NCBI GenBank assembly: GCA_947003375.1
Contig: CAMQOJ010000233.1
Coordinates: forward strand, 1-6,866
Length of the DNA stretch: 6,866 nucleotides
Direction of reading: 5' to 3'
From: an uncultured Lachnospiraceae bacterium
GTDB taxonomy: Bacteria; Bacillota; Clostridia; Lachnospirales; Lachnospiraceae
The notes beneath the pieces are model-generated. The model worked only from the letters and a program-made list of their open reading frames with translations, did not search any database and was not told the DNA's origin. This document shows, piece by piece, positions 1-5,010 of this stretch. Position 1 is the first letter of the stretch, and the number at the start of each line of letters is the position of its first letter. The position numbers and the translations under genes are program-made.

Positions 1-473
1 TTTACCGGCACGACGATGTTGCGCTCCCCGGCATCCGCCGAAAAGCTGTCGTATCGGTCGGTGAGGGCGATGAAGCGCACCCCTAGAGCCGGGAATACCT
101 GGTCCAGATACCTGCCGGTCTCGATATAATCGCGCCCGAAGCGGGACAGGTCCTTCACGATGACGCAGTTCACCCTCCCCGCCTCGATGTCGCTTATCAT
201 CCTTTTGAATTCTGGCCTCTCGAAGTTGCTGCCGGAATAATTGTCGTCCGCATAGCAGTCGAAGAGCTCCATGTCCTCCTGTTCCCGGATAAAGGAACGG
301 ATCAGCTCCCTCTGGCTGCCGATGCTGTTGCTCTCGGCTCTGAACGTGGCTCCTGCACCTCCTGGGCTTCCGGAATCAGCGACAGCTCCTGCATCGCTGT
401 CCTCCCTGGAAAGCCGGAGGTACATGGCCGCATAGAAATATTTTGATTGCCTGTTTGAATTCTCGTTTCTCAT
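1..473 (-). CDS. Large serine recombinase (TnpX-like), N-terminal catalytic domain, partial
   Basis: Site-specific DNA recombinase expected to excise and integrate the surrounding element; only the first 157 codons are in the window and the gene runs off at base 1. Seen: the resolvase signature YLRLSRED at residues 18-25, in which Ser22 is the expected nucleophile and Arg20 a catalytic arginine; SNSIGSQREL at 48-57; DDNYSG at 76-81; ERPEF at 85-89; and VKDLSRFGRDY at 106-116 with the conserved arginines. These are typical of large serine recombinases of Tn4451/Tn1549-type elements. The start is chosen because CAGGAG lies 7 bases upstream. The frame stays open back to the stop of the preceding DUF6870-like gene, so a start at 587 (AGAGG 4 bases upstream) would add 38 residues and cannot be excluded. 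Odd: a Gly/Ala/Ser-rich insert of about 20 residues (26-46) separates the catalytic motif from the next helix. Family is confident; the exact start is less so. Confidence 0.93.
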   Translation of the reverse strand, partial: MRNENSNRQSKYFYAAMYLRLSREDSDAGAVADSGSPGGAGATFRAESNSIGSQRELIRSFIREQEDMELFDCYADDNYSGSNFERPEFKRMISDIEAGRVNCVIVKDLSRFGRDYIETGRYLDQVFPALGVRFIALTDRYDSFSADAGERNIVVPV

Positions 474-480
474 GGTATCA

Positions 481-486
481 CTCCTG
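481..486 (-). promoter_or_regulatory. Ribosome binding site for the serine recombinase
   Basis: CAGGAG read on the minus strand, 7 bases before the ATG at 471-473. It decides for this start over the in-frame ATG at 585-587, whose AGAGG is only 4 bases away. Confidence 0.7.
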
Positions 487-626
487 ACTTTTTTGTTAGG
501 GAAAAGCCGATGGCCTTCACGAAACTGGGAGCCAGGAGTTCCACTGATTTGTCCTGCCATCAGATTAACATAGATCTTGCCATTCATCAAGCCTCTTTGG
601 GAGACTTTTTCAGAATCTTTTATCTT

Positions 627-896
627 CTATATATAGATTTCGGACAGCCTCCGCAGATACTCTGCCATCTTGTCGTCTATGGTCGCACCGCTTTCCTGGA
701 ACGTGACCTTCACCACGTAATCCCCAATCCGGTTCACATAGACGTTCTTTGTCTGTCCGGCAAAGGCAGCCAGCTTCTTCTCCACCGGCTGCGAAGTGTC
801 GATATGGATGTCCCGCAGGTCAGTCAGTTCGGAAATGTCTACGGTGCGGATATCGGTCCGCGCCATTTCCGAAAGCATCTCCTTTGTCAGGTTCAT
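627..896 (-). CDS. DUF6870-like small protein of mobile elements
   Basis: An 89-residue protein of unknown biochemical role. The run TDIRTVDISELTDLRDIHID (residues 14-33), followed by a Gly-Asp-Tyr-Val-Val-Lys-Val strand (58-64) and a C-terminal amphipathic helix rich in Asp, Lys, Glu and Arg, matches my recollection of the DUF6870 pattern (DVRTVD...DIRDV.ID...VKVSF...LEDR...YL). Such proteins occur beside recombinase genes in integrative elements of Clostridia. There is no signal peptide or membrane segment. The start has AGGAG at 905-909, 8 bases upstream, and the ATG overlaps the TGA of the preceding 32-codon ORF (ATGA), so translation may be coupled. It lies 153 bases before the recombinase, in the same direction. 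The gene is very likely real; the family name is from memory. Confidence 0.75.
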   Translation of the reverse strand: MNLTKEMLSEMARTDIRTVDISELTDLRDIHIDTSQPVEKKLAAFAGQTKNVYVNRIGDYVVKVTFQESGATIDDKMAEYLRRLSEIYI

Positions 897-991
897 GGCA
901 GCCTCTCCTCTCTTTGCTCTGTCCTGGTCTTCCGACCAGCAGATGCGCCGCCCTGGTTCGGGATTGTGGCCATCTGCTGTCCTGTATCCAT
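893..991 (-). CDS. Small ORF (32 codons) coupled to the DUF6870-like gene
   Basis: A short basic peptide beginning MDTGQQMATIPNQGG and ending in an Arg/Glu-rich tail. It has GGGAGG at 1000-1005, 8 bases before its ATG, and its TGA overlaps the ATG of the next gene by four bases. A good ribosome site plus ATGA coupling is what supports it; the sequence is not recognised and no domain is visible. It may be a real small protein or simply a leader that delivers ribosomes to the DUF6870-like gene. Confidence 0.45.
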   Translation of the reverse strand: MDTGQQMATIPNQGGASAGRKTRTEQREERLP

Positions 992-1013
992 CTTATTTGC
1001 CTCCCGGATTGTC

Positions 1014-1145
1014 CTATGACAACCTGGATTGTCCCTTTTTTCCACAATCTTCCCCCCACATGGCTGCTACATCAATCAGCTCCTCCATCTATTCTCCGTC
1101 CATAAAGTAAGCCACCGGTTTATTGTCCCGGATAAAGATTCCCAC
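1014..1145 (-). pseudogene. Remnant resembling a Phd/YefM antitoxin C-terminus, interrupted by TAG
   Basis: The last 18 codons of the helicase frame (from VGIFIRDNKPVAYFM) no longer look like helicase. They have the hydrophobic-x-x-D/N-x-K-P-V-A-x-F/L-M pattern at the C-terminal end of Phd/YefM-type antitoxins. Beyond the TAG at 1089-1091 the same frame continues with MEELIDVAAMWGED. Read through the stop, the spacing matches the usual KPVAxLMxxEExExL arrangement, with the stop at a position usually occupied by Glu; GAG to TAG is one change. The downstream part also forms a 24-codon ORF (1014-1088) with GGAG 5 bases before its ATG. The similarity is judged by eye over a short stretch and no toxin gene is nearby, so the identity is tentative. 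Confidence 0.3.
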
Positions 1146-2957
1146 GTCTTCTATCCTCCCTGCAAGCTCCTGATGCACTGTCTCCATCGTCCGGTAGGAT
1201 GTGAACAGCACCAGCGTATGCCCGTGGCTCAGCCGGATGAGCTCTTCCAGCCTGTCCGTCACCGCGTTCCGGTACGCCGCTATCCTGACATCGGGAAAAG
1301 GCATGTCCTCCGGCAGGTACAGCAAGGCATGGTTCCGGTAGTCGAAGGGGGATGCCTTGCTCACTGCCAGAATCCGCCTCCGGTCCAGCAGGTCGGCCCC
1401 TGTCTGGCGCATATGATGGCTGAAGTCACCGCCCACGGACAGGGTGGCCGAAGTCAAAAGATACGGCCTCCCGCTGCTCCATAAGTCCTCGTGGAGCAGG
1501 CAGTCAAGGCGCTTCGGCAGCGCGCAGAGCCTGCAGGACGCCGTCCCTGTATATTCCAGCCAGCAGATAAGGTCCACATGGCCATAGAGTCCCGTCAGCT
1601 TCTCCTGCTTCTGTTCCAGCCTGCCGGAAATACGTTTATATGTCGCGTCCTTCCGGCCTGCGGTATGGAAAAGCGCCGACAGGCTCTTTGTCACGGCTGA
1701 CAGCGCTTTCAGGGACAGCAGGATGGCCGGTGTAAATATGGCTTCCACACAGTTGTGGCCGTACCGCGCCCCTGCAGATTTTTTCAGGTCCTCAAACAGG
1801 GCGGCATTCAGTCCCAGCATTTCCTCGCATAAGGGAAGCGCCGCTCTCTTCTCCGGCCTCCCTGCCACCGCCCTGGCGATGCTGGCCGCCACGCGCTCCA
1901 GCTCCACGTCCTCAAGGCTTGCCCCGTACATCTGCCTGGCGGCCTCCAGCAGCTTGTGGGCTTCGTCAAGAATCAGGATGCCATGCTCCGGGAGCAGGCG
2001 GTTCCTGCCGCCTTTCCTGCTGAGCACATCCGCCAGGACAAGGTTGTGGTTGGCGATCTGGAAGTCCACCCTCCCCTGGTTCGATTTCCTTAAGAACGCG
2101 CGGTAACGGCACACGCTGGAAAGCCCGCAGGTGCCCCGGCAGTCCTCCACACAGATGCGCTCCTTTACATAATCCGTAAGGGGCTGGCCGTCCAGGTCGA
2201 GGGAAGCGGCACCCACAAAAAGGGCTGTCAGGGCCTCAATCAGCTTTCCGTCCTCCGGACGGTTGTTGTGCTTAATCGAGGACAGATATGTCTTTACCCT
2301 GCTGTCACAGGCATAATGGCTCTTCCCCTTACGCACCGCAAAGGTCAGGGGTTCCCCGATGATGCGGTGTTCCAGAAGGATCCCTGAAATCTGGGGGATG
2401 TACTCTTCCGTCAACGCCTTCTGCAGGGCTGTGGTGGACGTGGAGATGACCACCGGCTGCCCCTCTCTATGGAACAGCCGGTAGATGGCCGCCGCTATGA
2501 GGTACGCATGGGGCTTCCCCGTCCCCACCTCGGCCTCGCATAGCGCCACTTTCCCTTTCTCCATGGCTTCCAGCATGGCAAGGGAAAGGGAGAGCTGGCT
2601 CTCCCTCAAGGTCAGGCCATACTCAGGAAGGATGTCATGAAAGACATGGGCAAGCAGTTCGCCGGCCCTTGAGCTGGCATCCTGCATAAAAGGCGATGCG
2701 CCATCTGGCAGTGCCGCCATCTTCTCTATGGCCCTCCTGTACCCTGCCTCACTCAGTGGCGTGGGCCTTGAGAACAGCCGCTTTGCCTTCAAGGTATGCA
2801 GGTCCACCCTGCGGTAGCTGTATGTTTTTCCTGTGAAATGCTCCAGCAGCACGCAGCTTTTCGTGGTCAGGATGATCCTTTCATCCGGACGGAAGATCCC
2901 TGCCTCATGCATCCTGTTGCGTATGTCTGCCGTGCAGACAGTATATTCCTCACTCAT
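1089..2957 (-). CDS. DinG/XPD-like superfamily 2 helicase with Fe-S domain, C-terminally truncated and probably inactive
   Basis: A 622-residue relative of DinG-type 5'-3' DNA helicases, cytoplasmic. Seen in order: a Walker A region (EVGTGKP, about 143-149); an Fe-S domain with Cys217 and the cluster Cys269, 273, 277 and 283 (ICVEDCRGTCGLSSVC); a DEAH box at 331-334 (ILILDEAH); motif III TSATLS at 502-507; and motif IV TLVLFTSYRTM near 581-591. Two things are wrong. The Walker A Thr/Ser that binds Mg is Pro149 (codon CCC, bases 2511-2513). The protein also ends about 30 residues after motif IV, so motifs V and VI, needed for ATP hydrolysis coupling, are missing; the last residues resemble an antitoxin tail instead. 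The start at 2957 is favoured over an upstream in-frame start at 3014 because AAGGAGG lies 6 bases before it. The preceding small ORF ends in an ATGA overlap with this start. Family is sure; activity is doubtful. Confidence 0.88.
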   Translation of the reverse strand: MSEEYTVCTADIRNRMHEAGIFRPDERIILTTKSCVLLEHFTGKTYSYRRVDLHTLKAKRLFSRPTPLSEAGYRRAIEKMAALPDGASPFMQDASSRAGELLAHVFHDILPEYGLTLRESQLSLSLAMLEAMEKGKVALCEAEVGTGKPHAYLIAAAIYRLFHREGQPVVISTSTTALQKALTEEYIPQISGILLEHRIIGEPLTFAVRKGKSHYACDSRVKTYLSSIKHNNRPEDGKLIEALTALFVGAASLDLDGQPLTDYVKERICVEDCRGTCGLSSVCRYRAFLRKSNQGRVDFQIANHNLVLADVLSRKGGRNRLLPEHGILILDEAHKLLEAARQMYGASLEDVELERVAASIARAVAGRPEKRAALPLCEEMLGLNAALFEDLKKSAGARYGHNCVEAIFTPAILLSLKALSAVTKSLSALFHTAGRKDATYKRISGRLEQKQEKLTGLYGHVDLICWLEYTGTASCRLCALPKRLDCLLHEDLWSSGRPYLLTSATLSVGGDFSHHMRQTGADLLDRRRILAVSKASPFDYRNHALLYLPEDMPFPDVRIAAYRNAVTDRLEELIRLSHGHTLVLFTSYRTMETVHQELAGRIEDVGIFIRDNKPVAYFMDGE

Positions 2958-3115
2958 TTTGAGCCTCCTTCGAATCCTAAGGGAGCGATACATGCATGCG
3001 GCGAAAAACGGCAAAGGTTGGCCGTCTGTTGACAGTAGGGCCGGTTCCGCCGTATGGTATCTATCGCTCCGATAGAAGTGTGCAAAGAAATTCTAAGCCA
3101 GCCAAGAGGAGGCAT
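2954..3115 (-). CDS. Small ORF (53 codons) upstream of and coupled to the helicase
   Basis: The peptide begins MPPLGWLRISLHTSIGAI and ends ACIAPLGFEGGSK, with two internal Cys and several Arg; no domain is recognised. AGAGG at 3121-3125 lies 5 bases before its ATG, and its TGA overlaps the helicase ATG (ATGA), the usual form of translational coupling. Its ribosome site is in the upper stem, and its start codon at the tip, of the long hairpin at 3078-3160. It could therefore be a regulated leader peptide whose translation opens the way to the helicase. The frame is also open 19 codons further up to a TTG at 3172, but without a better ribosome site. Composition is not strongly protein-like, so a real peptide product is uncertain. 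Confidence 0.4.
   Translation of the reverse strand: MPPLGWLRISLHTSIGAIDTIRRNRPYCQQTANLCRFSPHACIAPLGFEGGSK
2964..2970 (-). promoter_or_regulatory. Ribosome binding site of the helicase
   Basis: Perfect AAGGAGG on the minus strand, 6 bases before the ATG at 2955-2957. It fixes the start and lies inside the coding region of the coupled upstream small ORF. Confidence 0.85.
3061..3075. repeat. Short perfect hairpin CTATCG-CTC-CGATAG
   Basis: Perfect 6-base inverted repeat with a 3-base loop, two bases away from the long hairpin at 3078-3160. It has no T-run, so it is not a terminator. It lies inside the 53-codon ORF. Confidence 0.7.
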
Positions 3116-3160
3116 AGCCACCTCTTTAGTACGCTGACTAAGAATTTCTAAGTTGCACAC
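3078..3160 (-). promoter_or_regulatory. Long hairpin burying the ribosome site of the 53-codon ORF
   Basis: The arms pair in four blocks: GTGTGCAA 3078-3085 with 3153-3160; AGAAATTCT 3086-3094 with 3141-3149; GCCAGC 3097-3102 with 3133-3138; and AAGAGGAGGC 3104-3113 with 3117-3126. The apical loop is three bases. The one mismatch in the third block is a U-G wobble only if the minus strand is the RNA, which agrees with the direction of the downstream genes. The AGAGG ribosome site (3121-3125) is in the upper stem and the ATG (3113-3115) at the tip, so folding should block initiation. The pairing is seen directly; the regulatory role is inferred. It could instead act as DNA, for example as a protein-binding palindrome. 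Confidence 0.6.
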
Positions 3161-3161
3161 C

Positions 3162-3186
3162 GGAGAACGCAAAAGCAGCGTTCTCC
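3162..3186. repeat. Perfect 9-bp hairpin GGAGAACGC / GCGTTCTCC
   Basis: Perfect inverted repeat (3162-3170 and 3178-3186) with the 7-base loop AAAAGCA on the plus strand. It abuts the long hairpin at 3078-3160. The same loop recurs in the hairpin at 3419-3443. There is no T-run on either side, so an intrinsic terminator is unlikely. Confidence 0.85.
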
Positions 3187-3593
3187 AGTATGCTTATACG
3201 TTAAGGGCGTGGCTGACGTTCCGCTGGTGGAGGATGTATGGACCATCCCACGGACACCATAAAAGCCGCCCCCTGCTCTTTCTCAAACAGGGGTGATGCG
3301 TTCTCCCGTTTTTCAGGGCTGCCGTTCTTCGGCAGAAGTACCATGATATGTGACAGGGGTCATCGCAATCCGCCCCACCACGGGGCGTTACTGCCACGGA
3401 CGGAGTCGCTCGGAGCATGCCTGAGGCAAAAGCAGCCTCTGGCACATCGTCTTGGCGCGTCCTGGCGTGTCGCTTCCGGTCTCCCGGCCTGTCAACGTGT
3501 ATCCGCCACACCTGTATGAAGTTTTCAATGTGCGGGCGAAAGGATAGTAAAAAAGTCCCTTTCACCCAACGTCAAAAATCAGGGGGCGTGACG
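3187..3593 (-). ncRNA. Candidate structured non-coding RNA or DNA region upstream of the helicase leader
   Basis: About 400 bases with no convincing protein gene and many stems: 3270-3275/3288-3293 (CCCCTG/CAGGGG); 3319-3324/3330-3335 (CTGCCG/CGGCAG); 3371-3376/3382-3387 (CGCCCC/GGGGCG); 3419-3427/3435-3443 (9 pairs, one mismatch); 3475-3478/3483-3486 (CCGG/CCGG); 3534-3543/3558-3567 (10 pairs); and 3570-3574/3589-3593. On the minus strand the CCGG stem closes a GAGA loop (GNRA type), and the imperfect pair in the 3534-3567 stem becomes a wobble, so a minus-strand RNA is favoured. The minus strand is open over 3194-3565 (123 codons from GTG) and 3201-3344 (47 codons from ATG), but both lack a ribosome site. 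I cannot assign a known RNA family. It may also be an oriT or single-strand promoter region acting as folded DNA. Confidence 0.4.
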
Positions 3594-3680
3594 AGTCATT
3601 CCTGTAAATTTTTTTATGTTTTTCATTTGGCACGGTGGCCCTTGCCTATGCCGCCGTACCCATGAGCCATAAAATGGCGC
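3594..3680. other. Spacer between structured region and rpn terminator
   Basis: A T-rich stretch (about 3606-3630) and a small GCCAT-AAA-ATGGC hairpin at 3666-3678. No gene or promoter is supported here. Confidence 0.5.
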
Positions 3681-3726
3681 AAAAAAGCAGGGAAACATCC
3701 TGAATCGTCAGATATTTCCCTGCTTT
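3681..3726 (-). terminator. Intrinsic terminator of the rpn gene
   Basis: Perfect 12-base inverted repeat (AAAGCAGGGAAA 3684-3695 with TTTCCCTGCTTT 3715-3726) with a 19-base loop. Read on the minus strand, the stem ends in a run of six T (3686-3681). It begins 42 bases after the rpn stop codon, in the right orientation, and should insulate rpn from the structured region beyond. Confidence 0.85.
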
Positions 3727-3768
3727 ATGTCCATGTCGTAAAATTTTTGTCCTGCTTTGGCTTTCCCT

Positions 3769-4029
3769 CTATGCTGGTTCATCTTTACTGATATACGGCT
3801 GGATTGCCTTCCTGTCCCCCTCGGAAACATCCAGCATATCCATGGATTGCTCTGCAGACCATCCGGCCTTTTCCATAAGATTTTTGATATTCTTCAGCAA
3901 AGTGGACATCCGGTCTTTCTCCGCCGCAATCCGTTCCCTCTCTGCTGTTTCTTTCGCTGCTTCCGCTGCCGCTTCCGCCGCCGCTTTCTCAGCTGCCCTC
4001 CGCTTCATTTCTTCTATGGCCAAACACAC
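3769..4029 (-). CDS. Possible internally initiated C-terminal Rpn protein (RpnS-like), 86 residues
   Basis: Inside rpn, a perfect AAGGAGG (4038-4044) lies 8 bases before an in-frame GTG (4027-4029; codon 259 of the long form, in the context TDVCLAIEEM). Initiation there would give an 86-residue protein made only of the Ala/Glu-rich helix and the C-terminal small domain, without the nuclease. For E. coli Rpn proteins, a short in-frame product of this kind is reported to bind and inhibit the full-length toxin, so this is a plausible intragenic antitoxin. Caution: AAGGAGG here encodes Lys-Glu-Glu, common in charged helices, so it may be chance. Confidence 0.4.
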   Translation of the reverse strand: MCLAIEEMKRRAAEKAAAEAAAEAAKETAERERIAAEKDRMSTLLKNIKNLMEKAGWSAEQSMDMLDVSEGDRKAIQPYISKDEPA

Positions 4030-4803
4030 GTCCGTCTCCTCCTTACCTTTTTCCATCTCTATCTTTGCACCTACACAGGCATTCAGCACATCGACCTCTG
4101 CCCGCCCCAGATGCCGGAACCCTTCATCTGCCTCTATGACTTCCCCAAGCCTGTCGGCATCCTGTGAATACTTGATGAACGACAGCACTTCCTTCAGGGA
4201 TGTCCGGAATTTTCCAAAGTCATCATCCTTTATGGATGCCGGAGCGACCAGGTTTATCTTATAGTCTGGCACCAGCGCCAGGATCCTGGCATCCTGTTCC
4301 CCGAACATCTCATGGAGGGACATCGGCCCGTCCCATTCCTTAGCGAAAAAGCAGACCACCAGCGTCACTACCGGCAGCAGCCTGTCCTGCTTCATGAACC
4401 CTGACAGGTACTCGTCCCCATCGGCTCCCTTGTAATCGCCTGAACGCTTATGGGAAGCCGCAGCGTTGGACACCTGCTTCGCATACTGCAGGGCATCATA
4501 TACCATGTTCTTTACCGGCATCGCATTGTGCACATGCGACTGTGCCTCCACCGCCAGGAGCAGGTACGCTGTACGCCTGTCCATCATGGCGACCAATGAC
4601 TTTATCACGTCCCTTGTCCTCTGTACCGGCTGCTTGGCCCCATCCTCCCCTCCATAGGGGACATCCACCTCCCGGGTATCCAGTTCCTCCAGGCTGTCCG
4701 GATCTATGACCTGCTCGCCGCCATAGATGTAGTAGTTGAACGCGTCTGCAAAAATCTGGTTCTGCCCCATGTATTTCGTTGTCACAGTATCTTTTAGGCC
4801 CAT
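3769..4803 (-). CDS. Rpn-family recombination-promoting nuclease (PD-(D/E)XK putative transposase)
   Basis: A 344-residue protein with the features of clostridial Rpn/PD-(D/E)XK transposase-like nucleases: an N-terminal GLKDTVTTKYM, then FADAFNYYIYGGEQVIDPDS (18-37), a LLLAVEAQ strand with the Glu86-x-Gln88 active-site pattern, VKNMVYDALQYAKQ (97-110), and KWDGP-like EWDGPMSLHEMFG (156-168). Rpn proteins are DNA endonucleases tied to RecA-independent recombination and phage defence. The C-terminal third (about 250-340) is a hydrophilic Ala/Glu/Lys-rich helix, encoded by a repetitive GC-rich tract around 3950-3990, then a small domain. The start at 4803 (ATG) is preferred over an upstream GTG at 4812 because homologues as I recall them begin Met-Gly-x-Lys-Asp-Thr and a G-rich AGGGGGTGG precedes it at about 4808-4816. 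It has its own promoter and terminator, and is divergent from the tyrosine recombinase. Confidence 0.9.
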   Translation of the reverse strand: MGLKDTVTTKYMGQNQIFADAFNYYIYGGEQVIDPDSLEELDTREVDVPYGGEDGAKQPVQRTRDVIKSLVAMMDRRTAYLLLAVEAQSHVHNAMPVKNMVYDALQYAKQVSNAAASHKRSGDYKGADGDEYLSGFMKQDRLLPVVTLVVCFFAKEWDGPMSLHEMFGEQDARILALVPDYKINLVAPASIKDDDFGKFRTSLKEVLSFIKYSQDADRLGEVIEADEGFRHLGRAEVDVLNACVGAKIEMEKGKEETDVCLAIEEMKRRAAEKAAAEAAAEAAKETAERERIAAEKDRMSTLLKNIKNLMEKAGWSAEQSMDMLDVSEGDRKAIQPYISKDEPA

Positions 4804-4820
4804 AGGCTCCACCCCCTATC

Positions 4821-4842
4821 ATATGCTGTGCCGCTGGCATAT
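4821..4842. repeat. Inverted repeat ATATGC / GCATAT in the rpn leader
   Basis: Perfect 6-base arms (4821-4826 and 4837-4842) with a 10-base spacer, between the rpn promoter and its start. It could be a small leader hairpin or a repressor site; nothing more can be said. Confidence 0.35.
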
Positions 4843-4861
4843 ATTCTTTCGTCTTGTGGAT

Positions 4862-4890
4862 ATCATATCATGCAGGCCGGATTTTTACAA
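4862..4890 (-). promoter_or_regulatory. Promoter of rpn
   Basis: On the minus strand, TTGTAA (4885-4890) and TATGAT (4862-4867) are separated by 17 bases. The -10 is a 5/6 match and the -35 a 4/6 match to the housekeeping sigma consensus. It lies about 60 bases before the rpn ATG. Confidence 0.6.
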
Positions 4891-4952
4891 CCTCCATATC
4901 TTTTGGAATCGTACCAAAGCCGCCCTCCGCCTCCAGCTTTACATAAATATGG

Positions 4953-4981
4953 TGGACAGATCTTTTCGAAAAATCCATAAT
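4953..4981 (+). promoter_or_regulatory. Promoter of the tyrosine recombinase
   Basis: TGGACA (4953-4958) and CATAAT (4976-4981) with exactly 17 bases between; each hexamer is a 5/6 match to consensus. The expected transcript start near 4988 leaves a short leader carrying AAGGAG at 4994-4999, 11 bases before the ATG. Confidence 0.7.
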
Positions 4982-5010
4982 GGTAAGAAAACTAAGGAGA
5001 TTTTGTACGA

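Noticed and set aside
510..1019. Plus-strand open frame of 169 codons
   Set aside because: It is antisense to the DUF6870-like gene and has no ribosome site or domain.
820..1059. Minus-strand open frame of 79 codons
   Set aside because: It overlaps the DUF6870-like gene in another frame and is Arg-rich with no domain; the 32-codon ORF with ribosome site and ATGA overlap fits better.
1723..2106. Plus-strand open frame antisense to the helicase
   Set aside because: Ser/Ala/Arg-rich complement of a GC-rich gene; no ribosome site.
3078..3160. Intrinsic terminator
   Set aside because: The stem is long but no T-run follows on either strand.
3201..3344. Minus-strand 47-codon ORF beginning MVLLPKNGS
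   Set aside because: The composition is plausible but no ribosome site precedes it; kept only as a note within the structured region.
3238..3519. Plus-strand open frame of 93 codons with GGAGG nearby
   Set aside because: It runs against the preferred direction of the stems and lacks any recognisable domain; low-complexity Pro/Arg/Ser composition suggests chance.
3194..3565. Minus-strand open frame of 123 codons
   Set aside because: It starts at GTG without a ribosome site, is rich in Arg, His, Cys and Pro, and overlaps many stems. It is better explained as structured non-coding sequence, though codon-level conservation would change this.
3757..4264. Plus-strand open frames antisense to rpn
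   Set aside because: They mirror the repetitive Ala/Glu coding tract and overlap each other; the Rpn motifs on the minus strand are clear.
4496..4840. Second minus-strand frame over the rpn N-terminus
   Set aside because: Shifted-frame shadow of rpn with no domain.
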